A stretch of DNA of 64,000 nucleotides, taken from positions 1-64,000 of the forward strand of contig CAJUHH010000015.1 of the NCBI GenBank assembly GCA_910585965.1, in the 5' to 3' direction. Both the position numbers and the translations under genes were made by a program. Source of the stretch: an uncultured Lachnospiraceae bacterium (GTDB lineage Bacteria > Bacillota > Clostridia > Lachnospirales > Lachnospiraceae). The notes under the pieces are model-generated. The model saw only the letters and a program-made list of their open reading frames with translations. It did no database searches and was not told the DNA's origin. This document shows, piece by piece, positions 1 to 8,313 of the stretch (position 1 is its first letter; each line of letters opens with the position of its first letter).

Positions 1-275
1 ATCAAAACTGCGGGCGGCCGGGAAACGGGCCTGGCATGGGCTGGGATTTTCTGCTATTGCGTACAATCAGTAATTTCACTTACGAAATGGTCAATACCCA
101 AGGGAGAAATTGCCATGGATGGCAATTTCAGGAAAAAAGGACATGGATGTCCTTTTTTTCCGACCCGATCGGTTTGACCATACTTTCCCATTTCATTAGT
201 GAAATCTGATTGGAAGCTTCAGCAGAAAATCCCAGCCCATGCCAGGCCCGTTTCCCGGCCGCCCGCAGTTTTGAT
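1..275 (-). repeat. Long palindromic element, copy 1 (left end cut by window)
   Basis: Bases 1-55 are the exact reverse complement of 221-275, giving arms of at least 55 nt; the true left end lies outside the window. The 165-nt core (56-220) is homologous, in reverse orientation, to the cores at 4911-5072 and 49295-49459. On the minus strand it contains GCTTCCAATCAG, a hairpin GGACAT/ATGTCC extended by an A-run/T-run stem (131-144 with 147-161), and a hairpin with the invariant sequence TTGCCATCCATGGCAA (106-129). The next gene, the NUDIX hydrolase, starts 135 nt beyond the right arm. The outer arm sequence is unlike that of the other copies. Short ORFs crossing it are by-products of the palindrome. 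It may be a structured RNA, a DNA hairpin element or a non-autonomous mobile element; the sequence does not decide. Confidence 0.9.
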
Positions 276-409
276 TCCCCTCGGCTTGCCATGCGCACTA
301 TGCTGGCTGCAAAAATTGATTTGCGTCGCGGAAACTGCTTGCATATTCCTTCCATTCGTTATAAGATATACACGGCATTTCAAACCCTTCCACAAGAAAG
401 GATATCTCC

Positions 410-898
410 ATGACTTTAACAACGCTCTGCTATATTGAAAAAGACGATTCCTACCTGATGATGCATCGGATCAAGAAAGAAAAAGATATCAACAAAGATA
501 AATGGATCGGCATCGGCGGTCATTTCGAATCCGGGGAAAGCCCGGAGGAATGCCTGCTGCGCGAAGCAAGGGAAGAAACCGGTCTCACCCTGACCTCTTA
601 CCGCTGCCGCGGCATCATCACCTTTCTTTGCGACGATATTACCGATTATTACATGTTTCTTTACACAGCGGACCAATTTACCGGGGCGCTGAAAGAATGC
701 GGTGAAGGCACTCTGGAATGGGTTCCTAAAGACAGGCTGGAAGAGCTGAACCTCTGGAAAGGCGATTTGATCTTTTTCCGTCTTCTGGAAGAAAACGCAC
801 CCTTCTTCTCCCTCAAATTATCTTATAAAAACAATACGCTTGTCCAAGCCGTTCTTGACGGAAAAGAACTGGATCTGTCCTCCGACAACCTTCCTTAA
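410..898 (+). CDS. NUDIX hydrolase (MutT/8-oxo-dGTP diphosphatase-like)
   Basis: A protein of 162 residues with a complete Nudix box at residues 37-59 (G, then E43, R51-E52, E55-E56, G58), which coordinates the metal for hydrolysis of nucleoside diphosphate-X compounds. The length and the N-terminal strand order fit the MutT/NUDT1-like group, so oxidised dNTP clean-up is a reasonable guess, but the substrate cannot be read from sequence. The start is ATG at 410, preceded by GAAAGG at the right distance. A weak promoter candidate (TTGCAT at 339, TATAAG at 360, spacing only 15) lies between palindromic element copy 1 and the gene. It converges on the flippase gene, leaving 55 bp between them. 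It is one of only three plus-strand genes in the window. Confidence 0.85.
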   Translation: MTLTTLCYIEKDDSYLMMHRIKKEKDINKDKWIGIGGHFESGESPEECLLREAREETGLTLTSYRCRGIITFLCDDITDYYMFLYTADQFTGALKECGEGTLEWVPKDRLEELNLWKGDLIFFRLLEENAPFFSLKLSYKNNTLVQAVLDGKELDLSSDNLP

Positions 899-953
899 AA
901 AAGGAAAATCGTCTATGGCTTTCTTCATTGTCATGCTTTTCAAATACCGCATT

Positions 954-2642
954 TTACAGCAGTTTCATTTTCTTTGCCGCCTTTACGATCATCTGCCCTT
1001 TCGGCAGCCCTTTGAGATCTGTCTCTTTTACCGCTTTCAGCTTAACTGCCAGCACAAAATACAACATGGCTCCTATCAAAGCCGCTATGCCAAAGGCAAT
1101 TAAGTTCATAAAGTATGCTGACTCCATAAACAGTGCCAGAACATAGCTCATTCCCTCATATATTCCATAGGCAGCCGCCCCCATGATCACCGCGCAAAAA
1201 ACAGGCCGTGCAAATGTCTTATCGATTTCCTGTTTATAACCCAAATATTTCCTCATAAAAATATTATTCAGAATACACATGAGAAGCGAATATAACACGG
1301 TAGCAGCCATAACGCCATATACTCCCCAGTCTGTATAATATAGGATGGAAACCAATACTGCTGTCTGAACCGCGATCGCAATCACTGCATTAATCACCGG
1401 CGTATTTACCTTCCCGATTCCCTGGAGCGCCGCATTGGTCAACGTGGAAAGCCCATATAGCACCACTGTCGCCGCCAGGCCGGCTAACAGCCGGGAAGCC
1501 AGCTCCAGAGATTCCAGCTGCGGAAAAAGCACCATCATGACCGGGCGCGCCAATACACCGATTCCGACTGCGGCCGGTATGGATATCAGCATCGTCACTT
1601 TGATGGCATACGCTATTTTCTTCTTTGTCTGCTTCACCGAACCCTGTGCATAAGTGGATGCGATTGTCGGAACAATCGCGGAAGACATCGCCGACGCAAG
1701 GGCAATCGGTATATTGGAAATGGTGACAGCCTTTGTGGAAAAGATCCCTAATTCCGTCGTCGCCGCAATCACGTCCATTTCTTTATATTTGACCATCATT
1801 CTTAAATAAATTGTCTGATTCAGGGCGGTTGTCAGATTATAAATGCAGGTACTCAAAATAAACGGTGTCACCACCGCCATCATCAGCTTAAAAATGTCCC
1901 AGTAAGACTCCTGCGTTTCCGTCCTGTCGTAATCCGCCCGCTTCTTTATCATCTTATGGTTCAGCAAATAAATAACCGCCATAAACAGCAGAGCCGCGAT
2001 TACGCCGGATCCTGTTCCGATCGCGCTGCCGACCGCCCCATACATCGCCTGGGTGCTGCCGTCCCCCCCCGCAGCCGCCGCAGTCTGCATAAGCGCATAA
2101 GCAGCTCCCAAACTGACAGCTGCATTTAAAATCTGTTCCAATATCTGGGATACCGAAGTCTGCATCATCGTACGGTGCGCCTGGAAATATCCCCGCAGCA
2201 CTCCTAACAAACCATAGAAAAAAATAGTCGGCGCAAAAACCCGGAGAACTGGTATAGAATTGCCCATAACAAAAGAAGGCGCTCCTATAAACAGGATAAG
2301 ACTTGCCGCTCCTCCGACTACCATAACATAAACAAGCGAACATTTAAAAATTCGCTGCGCATTACGGTATTCTTTCAACGCAAGTCTCTGCGCAAGCACC
2401 TTTGCAATCGCCGACGGAATACTGTAGGAAGATACCAAGAGGACGATGGTATAAATATTATAGGCTGTGCTATAATATCCATTCCCTTCATCCCCTATAA
2501 TACCTGTCAGCGGCCCCCGGTACAGCAGCCCTATCATACGGCATATGATAGAGGCTGCCGCCAGAATGCCGGCCTGCATAATAAACCCGTCCTTTTTATT
2601 CTTTCTGCCCTGGCCCTGAGACATACTCTTCTTATCAGACAT
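954..2642 (-). CDS. SpoVB/MurJ-type polysaccharide (lipid-linked) flippase
   Basis: A 562-residue integral membrane protein of the MVF/MOP exporter superfamily. After a basic cytoplasmic N-terminus (rich in K, R and Q to about residue 18) it has around 14 hydrophobic segments, the first reading AGILAAASIICRMIGLLYRG, typical of SpoVB and of the Lachnospiraceae putative lipid II flippases. The family moves undecaprenyl-linked sugars across the membrane; SpoVB is needed for spore cortex synthesis. Whether this copy is the sporulation SpoVB or a vegetative flippase is not decidable here, although it lies in a neighbourhood with spo0A and spoIVB. It starts 18 bp after glgA and is probably cotranscribed with it. 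Confidence 0.8.
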   Translation of the reverse strand: MSDKKSMSQGQGRKNKKDGFIMQAGILAAASIICRMIGLLYRGPLTGIIGDEGNGYYSTAYNIYTIVLLVSSYSIPSAIAKVLAQRLALKEYRNAQRIFKCSLVYVMVVGGAASLILFIGAPSFVMGNSIPVLRVFAPTIFFYGLLGVLRGYFQAHRTMMQTSVSQILEQILNAAVSLGAAYALMQTAAAAGGDGSTQAMYGAVGSAIGTGSGVIAALLFMAVIYLLNHKMIKKRADYDRTETQESYWDIFKLMMAVVTPFILSTCIYNLTTALNQTIYLRMMVKYKEMDVIAATTELGIFSTKAVTISNIPIALASAMSSAIVPTIASTYAQGSVKQTKKKIAYAIKVTMLISIPAAVGIGVLARPVMMVLFPQLESLELASRLLAGLAATVVLYGLSTLTNAALQGIGKVNTPVINAVIAIAVQTAVLVSILYYTDWGVYGVMAATVLYSLLMCILNNIFMRKYLGYKQEIDKTFARPVFCAVIMGAAAYGIYEGMSYVLALFMESAYFMNLIAFGIAALIGAMLYFVLAVKLKAVKETDLKGLPKGQMIVKAAKKMKLL

Positions 2643-2660
2643 AAAAGTATCCGTCCTTTT

Positions 2661-4106
2661 TTATCCTATCAGCCAATCATACATTTCCTGATATTTTTTC
2701 GCGGATACCTCCCAAGAGAAATCAACTGCCATCCCCCGGTCAACGATTTTATTCCATTCCCGTTTCTTATCATAATAAATACGTTCCGCATACCGAATAG
2801 ATGCCAGCATCTCGTGGGCATTATAATTCGTAAAGCTGAAGCCCGTTCCTGTATTTTCATATTCGTTATAAGGCTGTACCGTATCCTTCAAGCCGCCTGT
2901 TTCCCTCACGATCGGTACAGTGCCGTATCGAAGCGCCATCAGCTGGCTCAAACCGCAGGGTTCAAACAAAGAAGGCATAAGGAAAGCGTCGCTGGATGCA
3001 TAAATCTTATGGGATAACGCTTCCGAATAGAAAATATTTGCCGAAACTTTATTATTATACTTCCAGTCAAAATGGCGGAACATATTCTCATAACGTTCCT
3101 CGCCTGTGCCAAGAACTACGATCTGCACAGCATCCTGACACAATTCATCCATCATATAGTCTATCAGGTCAAAGCCCTTCTGATCCGTAAGCCTGGATAC
3201 GATGCCGATCAGCATCTTCTTATCATCCTGTTCGAGTCCAAGCTCTGCCTGCAGAGCCCGTTTATTCTTTATCTTTTCTTTCCGGAAATTCACGGAATTG
3301 TAATTATGGTCGATGTATTTGTCCGTTTCCGGGTTAAAATCATCATAATCAATCCCGTTCACGATTCCTCTCAGATCGCCGCTCCTTGCCTGAAGCAGCC
3401 CGTCTAATCCTTCACCGTAGAAAGAAGTTTTTATTTCTTCCGCATAAGTATCGCTTACCGTTGTGATGGCATCGGCATATACCAAGCCTCCTTTGAGCAG
3501 GTTGGCATCCTTATATGCTTCCAGCTTATCAGGGGTAAAGAAATAATCCGGCAGCCCGGTAATGGATTTGACAGTTTTGACATCCCATTTCCCCTGGAAC
3601 TTCAGGTTATGGATCGTCATAACTGTCTTGATCCCACGGAAAAATTCATTTCCCTGGAAGCGCTCTTTCAAATATACCGGAATAAGCCCCGTCTGCCAGT
3701 CATGGCAATGAATGACATCCGGCCTGAAATCAATCAATGGCAGCGTCGATAAAGCCGCTTTGGAAAAGAATGAAAACTTCGTGATTTCATCCAAAACGTT
3801 ATCGCTGTACGGCTTAAACCCGTTAAACATAGATTCATTATCGATGAAGTAATACTTCACTCCATCCATTTCCGCCTCTAAAATCCCAACATATTCATTT
3901 TTCCAGTTGAAATCCATGTAAAAATGTGTCTTATAAGTCATCAGGTCTTTCATTTCCTGTTTCATGCACGTATACTTAGGAATCATGACCCTCACATCAA
4001 AATACTCCTTGTCAATACACTTCGGCAAGGAACCGACTACATCTGCCAAACCACCCGTCTTAATAAACGGAACACCTTCCGATGCAACAAATAATATTTT
4101 TTTCAT
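2661..4106 (-). CDS. glgA: Glycogen synthase (ADP-glucose-dependent, GT5)
   Basis: GlgA transfers glucose from ADP-glucose to the growing alpha-1,4-glucan chain. The protein is 481 residues, the usual GT5 length. It begins MKKILFVASE and has the N-terminal ADP-glucose motif KTGGLADVVGSLP, the central GIVSRLTDQKGFDL region and the C-terminal EPCGLSQLMALRYG motif of the GT-B fold, followed by TGF and a final SWEVSAKKY segment. The ATG at 4106 is chosen because GGAGGT lies seven bases upstream; longer in-frame starts lack such a site. It has its own promoter candidate at 4134-4162 and sits between spo0A and the flippase. No other glg genes are in the window. Confidence 0.95.
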   Translation of the reverse strand: MKKILFVASEGVPFIKTGGLADVVGSLPKCIDKEYFDVRVMIPKYTCMKQEMKDLMTYKTHFYMDFNWKNEYVGILEAEMDGVKYYFIDNESMFNGFKPYSDNVLDEITKFSFFSKAALSTLPLIDFRPDVIHCHDWQTGLIPVYLKERFQGNEFFRGIKTVMTIHNLKFQGKWDVKTVKSITGLPDYFFTPDKLEAYKDANLLKGGLVYADAITTVSDTYAEEIKTSFYGEGLDGLLQARSGDLRGIVNGIDYDDFNPETDKYIDHNYNSVNFRKEKIKNKRALQAELGLEQDDKKMLIGIVSRLTDQKGFDLIDYMMDELCQDAVQIVVLGTGEERYENMFRHFDWKYNNKVSANIFYSEALSHKIYASSDAFLMPSLFEPCGLSQLMALRYGTVPIVRETGGLKDTVQPYNEYENTGTGFSFTNYNAHEMLASIRYAERIYYDKKREWNKIVDRGMAVDFSWEVSAKKYQEMYDWLIG

Positions 4107-4133
4107 AGCCATACCTCCAATAGAATTAGCAAT

Positions 4134-4162
4134 ATTATACATCATATTGGAAGCGTTTGAAA
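4134..4162 (-). promoter_or_regulatory. Sigma-A-type promoter for glgA
   Basis: On the minus strand TTTCAA and a perfect TATAAT are separated by 17 bp, about 30 bp before the chosen glgA start and after the spo0A stop codon. It suggests that glgA and the flippase can be transcribed independently of spo0A. Confidence 0.6.
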
Positions 4163-4170
4163 GATTTAAT

Positions 4171-4693
4171 TTAATTTTTATATTGTAATCTTATTTTATC
4201 CGCAATCAATGCGATGAACTCTGAATTCGTCGGTTTTCCCTTTCCGGTATTGATCGTATAACCGAAAAGCGCATCCAGCGTTTCCATCCTCCCCCTGCTC
4301 CATGCCACTTCAATCGCATGCCGGATCGCGCGTTCCACGCGGCTTGGCGTCGTCTGGTATTTTTTCGCAATGGACGGATAAAGGACCTTGGTAATGGAGC
4401 TGAGCATTTCATTGTCCTCCACGGACATCATAATCGCCTCGCGAAGGTACTGATAGCCTTTGATATGCGCCGGAACACCGATCTCATGTATCATATCCGT
4501 CACATCTTTTTCCAGATCCCGCACAGGTCCCGTATTTTTTGTCATAGTATCCTGCCCCGTTATGGACGCGTTTTTATTACCGGAAGGAACGGTAATCATA
4601 ATCTGAAACTCTTTATCCATATTCATCAGGTCGCCGAGTATCTTATAGACTCTTTCATTATCCTTTGTTGACGTTAGATTCAGCTGCTCCATA
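4171..4693 (-). CDS. spo0A: Spo0A lacking most of its receiver domain
   Basis: Spo0A is the master response regulator of sporulation, normally about 265 residues: a phosphoacceptor receiver followed by a DNA-binding domain. This protein is 173 residues from the ATG preceded by GGAGG. Residues 60-173 are a fully conserved Spo0A DNA-binding domain, including IHEIGVPAHIKGYQYLREAI and the recognition-helix region PSRVERAIRHAIEVAWSRG (116-134). Residues 1-42 align with the first strand, helix and second strand of a Spo0A receiver, but acidic-pocket residue 10 is Lys instead of Asp and only Asp11 remains. Everything from strand 3 to the linker is absent, including the phosphorylated Asp and the Thr and Lys switch residues. 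The frame is open throughout, so this is an in-frame loss. It lies at the canonical position after spoIVB, with a palindromic element in between. It may be phosphorylation-independent or non-functional. Confidence 0.9.
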
Positions 4694-4773
4694 TCAAACC
4701 TCCGACTTTTTTCATTGCCTATATCTGAAAATCCAAAGCAAATGCCAGCAATTTCCAAATACTGCTATAGTCT

Positions 4774-4803
4774 ATTATAATGGAACATTATTTGAGTATT
4801 CAA
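4774..4803 (-). promoter_or_regulatory. Sigma-A-type promoter for spo0A
   Basis: Minus-strand TTGAAT and TATAAT are separated by 18 bp, about 80 bp upstream of the spo0A start and just downstream of the arm of palindromic element copy 2. The intact promoter and good ribosome-binding site argue that the shortened spo0A is still expressed. No clear 0A box was seen. Confidence 0.6.
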
Positions 4804-4830
4804 CCTTAATCCATCGCACGGTGCGGGCCG

Positions 4831-5152
4831 CCCTTTTTGCCAGAAGGCGCTGCGCTTGAGGAAAGGCTATGGAGCTGAACCGATACCGGCAGAGGCAAAG
4901 TTTCCAGCTGAAGCTTCCAATCAGATTTCACTAATGAAATGGGCAAAACGCATCAGCCGAACGGGTCGGAAGCAACGGACATCCTGTCCTGGGCTTCCTA
5001 AACTTGCCATCCATGGCAAGTTTACCCTGGTGTTTCGACCATTTCATAAGTGAAATTACTGATTGTACGCAACAGCTGGAAACTTTGCCCCTGCCGGTAT
5101 CGGTTCAGCTCCATAGCCTTTCCTCAAGCGCAGCGCCTTCTGGCAAAAAGGG
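4831..5152 (+). repeat. Long palindromic element, copy 2 (spoIVB-spo0A intergenic)
   Basis: Arms 4831-4910 and 5073-5152 are 80-nt inverted repeats with a single mismatch (A against C on this strand; a G-U pair on the other). The 162-nt core continues the stem with CAATCAG/CTGATTG and ATTTCAC/GTGAAAT (4918-4942 with 5039-5065), then carries one hairpin closed by GGAAGC/GCTTCC (4968-4973, 4993-4998) around GGAC/GTCC, and a second closed by AAAC/GTTT around TTGCCATCCATGGCAA (5000-5023). These stems differ by paired substitutions from those in the other copies. The right arm ends 33 bp after the spoIVB stop and the left arm lies 138 bp before the spo0A start. No convincing target-site duplication is seen. 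Bases 4694-5184 contain no gene. Confidence 0.93.
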
Positions 5153-5184
5153 ATACTCGTGTCGTACGATTTAAGCAGCGACAT

Positions 5185-6504
5185 CTAATGCGACAGCATA
5201 TTTTCAATAAAAATTCCGTATCCCTTCGTCGAGTCCTGGACAAGGACATGGGTGACGGCTCCTATGATCTTTCCGTCCTGGATAATGGGCGAACCGCTCA
5301 TTCCCTGAACGATTCCCCCGGTCAGGGATAACAGCTCCGCGTCCGTGATCCGCAGGACGATCCCCCGGTTGACGTTGTCGTTGTCCAGATGTACCTCCAT
5401 GATTTCTATATCGTAACGGCTCGGCATCCCGTCAATGCTGCAAATAATCTGAGCCGGCCCCCTCTTGATCTCCTGCTTCAATCCAATAGGAAGAGCTTCG
5501 TTAGAAATCGCTTCGTAAATCTGTCCGTTGCAGGTGCCGAAAATTCCTTCCGCCGTATTCTCCGTTATCTCGCCGATAATATTATCCTCATCATATTCGA
5601 TATAGCCTGTCAGTTCTCCCGGCGCGCCGTTGCTCCCTCTTGTGATTCCTATGATCTCCGTGTGGTAAAGCGTTCCCTTTTCCAGTTCCATCAGCGTACT
5701 CGTATCCACATCGTTTATGCCATGCCCCAGCGCACCGAAATCCGCGCTTTCGTTAAGGTAAGTCATCGTCCCTACTCCCTGCGCGTTATCCCTGATCCAC
5801 ACACCGATCTTATAATCGCCGGACTGGCTGACTTCCGGCCTGACGCTTAAGGTCAGATCCTCTTCGCCTCTTCGCACCTTCATCACCAGTTCCTGTCCTT
5901 CGCTATGCTTTACTTTTTCCATAAAATCGTTTTTGCCCGTGACTTCTTCATCATTGACCTGGGTAATATAATCCCCTGACTTAAGAACATACTGAGCCGG
6001 GGAAACCTTCTGTCCCTCTTCCCCCGTAAAATCCCCTACTCCGATCACGAGTACCCCCTGGGTTTTTACATAAATGCCTATGGGGATTCCCGCCGGAGTC
6101 AGGGTTTTATTCTGAATCACCTGCACATCCACCGTTTTTAGCGGTATAATGCCGAACAGCTTCAGGTCAAGGACATATTTTTCGATGGCATTCGCTTTAA
6201 TCGTCACCGGCTTCGCAAAATCGATATGGATGCTGTCCCTTGGTATGTTCGATTTGGTAAATCCGCTTACTTCTACAGCTTCCTTATATATTTCCCCTGA
6301 TGCGGGAACCTGGAAATCCAGCGTCTGGTCCACTCCTGCTTTAATCTTTATATTAGAAGGCACTTTTCTCCATAAAGAAAAATAGCAGGTAAATACCAAA
6401 GCGGCAAGGCTTCCTGCCAAAGCGAAATATAGGCACGTTCTATATTTTTCAATATTGCTTTTACTGCTTTTCCCGTTTTTCTTTTTATGGCTTTTCCTTT
6501 TCAA
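5185..6504 (-). CDS. spoIVB: SpoIVB sporulation signalling serine peptidase
   Basis: SpoIVB is a PDZ-containing serine peptidase secreted from the forespore; it cleaves SpoIVFA and so triggers pro-sigma-K processing. The protein is 439 residues: a basic N-terminus, one membrane segment (about residues 24-45), a PDZ domain (about 140-215, with KSGDYITQVNDEEV), then the S55 peptidase domain with GHGI (His), the ITDAELL segment (Asp) and GMSGSPII (nucleophile Ser) near the C-terminus. A TTG start at 6504 is chosen because GAAAGGA lies nine bases upstream; an in-frame TTG at 6522 lacks a site. It lies between recN and spo0A, as in most endospore formers. Confidence 0.93.
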   Translation of the reverse strand: MKRKSHKKKNGKSSKSNIEKYRTCLYFALAGSLAALVFTCYFSLWRKVPSNIKIKAGVDQTLDFQVPASGEIYKEAVEVSGFTKSNIPRDSIHIDFAKPVTIKANAIEKYVLDLKLFGIIPLKTVDVQVIQNKTLTPAGIPIGIYVKTQGVLVIGVGDFTGEEGQKVSPAQYVLKSGDYITQVNDEEVTGKNDFMEKVKHSEGQELVMKVRRGEEDLTLSVRPEVSQSGDYKIGVWIRDNAQGVGTMTYLNESADFGALGHGINDVDTSTLMELEKGTLYHTEIIGITRGSNGAPGELTGYIEYDEDNIIGEITENTAEGIFGTCNGQIYEAISNEALPIGLKQEIKRGPAQIICSIDGMPSRYDIEIMEVHLDNDNVNRGIVLRITDAELLSLTGGIVQGMSGSPIIQDGKIIGAVTHVLVQDSTKGYGIFIENMLSH

Positions 6505-6584
6505 GTTTTCACATCCTTTCAAAAATCTTCTTTAGTATGTGAAAAACTTAAGGATTTTAATTTAGTATACTTTTGGCAAAATCG

Positions 6585-8264
6585 TTATTTTGCATTTTTT
6601 GCCAGTTCCTTCATTTCTTTTGCATTTTGGAGGGCTGCTTCTGTAATTTCCGCGCCTCCCAGCATTCTTGCCAATTCCCTTAAGTCGTCTTCTTCCGATA
6701 TTCTTTTGATTGTTGTAACTGTCCGGTCTTTTTTTGCACTTTTTTCTATTAAAAAATGAACATCCGACATAGCGGCAATCTGGGGCAGATGGGTAATGCA
6801 TATCACCTGATGGTTCCTTCCAAGAATTCCCAGTTTTTCCGACACTTTCCATGCCGTTTTCCCACTGATGCCCGTATCGATCTCATCAAAGATAAGGGTT
6901 TCAATGTCATCCTTATCCGCCAGCACCGTCTTAAAAGCAAGCATGATCCTGGATAACTCCCCGCCGCTCGCCACCTGGCTCATAGGCCTCGGCGCTTCCC
7001 CTTTATTCGTCGATATCATAAATTCTATGTCATCATATCCGTCAGAAGCCGGCGTTTCCGGACAGGGACTCACTGCTATCTCGAACCGCACCTCTTCAAA
7101 ATTCAGTTCCAGCAATGCCTGTTTCAGCTCTTTCCCCAGCTTCTTTGCGCATTTTTTCCGCACATCGGACAACTTGCCGCATAGCTTCAGCAGTTTTTCC
7201 TCCGTCTGCCCAAGGCGCTGTAAAATCTCTTTCCGATATATCTCATAATTTTCCAATATATTTAGTCTTTCTTCTCCCTGGGTTTTATATGCAAGAACTT
7301 CCTCTATATTTTTTCCGTATTTTGATTTTAAATGATTGACCAGATTCAAACGCTCTTCGGTTTTTGCAAAATCTTCCCCGTCAAACTCCAGGCCGTCCAT
7401 ATAAGCAGAAGCTGCCCGGTTAAAATCGCCCAGCAGGTTATCGATATCCTCAAGCTGCGTTTCCAGTTCTTCCAGAACGCTGTCATAGGAAGAAACGCTC
7501 TTTAACTCCCTCAGAGCCCTGCCGATATATTCCCCGGCGTTCTCCCCCTCGCCGTATCCCGTCATATGGCAGGCGCTGTATACGGCTTCTTTGATCTTCC
7601 GGCTGTTTATCATTTTATGATAAAGCTGTTCCAGCTCTTCATCTTCCCCCGGACACAGATCCGCCCTTTCGATTTCTTCCACTTCAAACCTTAAAAGCGA
7701 CGCTTCTCTTTCCCTCGCCGCTTCATCGCCCGTATTCTCTTCCAGCTCCCTCCTAAGTCCCACAAACTCCCTATAACATTCCCTGATCTCTTCTTTTAGT
7801 GCTATAGAGCCTTCTCCGGCATAACCATCCAATATTTCCTTATATTTTTTCTTTTGCAGCAATGTCTGATGCTCATGCTGTCCATGGATATTGATAAGTA
7901 TCCCTGCAATTTCTTTTAACTGCCTGGCTCCTGCCGTTTCCCCGCACACTTTGCATATGCTCCTGGCCGGCATAATTCTCCTTTGTATGATTAAGGTATG
8001 GTCTTCCTCCGGGAAAATGTCCATTTCCCTCAGCCGCTCCTCCTGCTCCCTGCTCAACTGGAAGACCAGTTCTACCAAAGCATATTCTGCTCCGGCCCGA
8101 ATCAAATCCTTATCCGCTTTCGCTCCCAAAGCCAGATTCACGGAACCGATCACAATGGATTTCCCTGCTCCTGTCTCCCCGGTCAGGATGTTTAATCCTT
8201 CTCCAAAAAATACCTCTTCCTCGTCAATCAACGCCAAGTTTTTTACATGCAAGCTTACTAACAT
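6585..8264 (-). CDS. recN: DNA repair ATPase RecN
   Basis: RecN is an SMC-like ATPase that acts early at DNA double-strand breaks. The 559-residue protein has Walker A in GETGAGKSIVIG at about residues 29-40, two coiled-coil arms in the middle (Glu/Lys/Leu-rich, roughly residues 150-370), the ABC signature VASGGELSRIMLAFK and Walker B in LIFDEIDTGISG. The ATG at 8264 is preceded by AAGGAG. It follows argR by 49 bp in the same direction, the standard argR-recN order in Clostridia and Bacilli. Confidence 0.96.
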   Translation of the reverse strand: MLVSLHVKNLALIDEEEVFFGEGLNILTGETGAGKSIVIGSVNLALGAKADKDLIRAGAEYALVELVFQLSREQEERLREMDIFPEEDHTLIIQRRIMPARSICKVCGETAGARQLKEIAGILINIHGQHEHQTLLQKKKYKEILDGYAGEGSIALKEEIRECYREFVGLRRELEENTGDEAAREREASLLRFEVEEIERADLCPGEDEELEQLYHKMINSRKIKEAVYSACHMTGYGEGENAGEYIGRALRELKSVSSYDSVLEELETQLEDIDNLLGDFNRAASAYMDGLEFDGEDFAKTEERLNLVNHLKSKYGKNIEEVLAYKTQGEERLNILENYEIYRKEILQRLGQTEEKLLKLCGKLSDVRKKCAKKLGKELKQALLELNFEEVRFEIAVSPCPETPASDGYDDIEFMISTNKGEAPRPMSQVASGGELSRIMLAFKTVLADKDDIETLIFDEIDTGISGKTAWKVSEKLGILGRNHQVICITHLPQIAAMSDVHFLIEKSAKKDRTVTTIKRISEEDDLRELARMLGGAEITEAALQNAKEMKELAKNAK

Positions 8265-8313
8265 TTCTTCACTCCTTATGTGCTCCGGGCAAAAATCTAA
8301 TACACATAAATTC

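Noticed and set aside
339..365. Strong promoter for the NUDIX gene
   Set aside because: TTGCAT and TATAAG are only 15 bp apart, below the usual spacing; mentioned in the gene entry but not listed as a promoter.
128..438. Several short ORFs on both strands across palindromic element copy 1
   Set aside because: They share peptide fragments because they read the two arms of one inverted repeat. None has a good ribosome-binding site or recognisable domain.
4694..4830. A missing Spo0A receiver in another frame (frameshift instead of deletion)
   Set aside because: Only about 140 bp separate the spo0A start from the palindromic element and they hold a promoter and ribosome-binding site. No receiver-like peptide was seen in any frame, and the domain remnant and output domain are joined in one frame.
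4831..5152. Insertion sequence or MITE with target-site duplication
   Set aside because: No transposase is present and I could not find matching direct repeats just outside the arms of copies 2 and 3. A non-autonomous mobile origin is not excluded, only unsupported.
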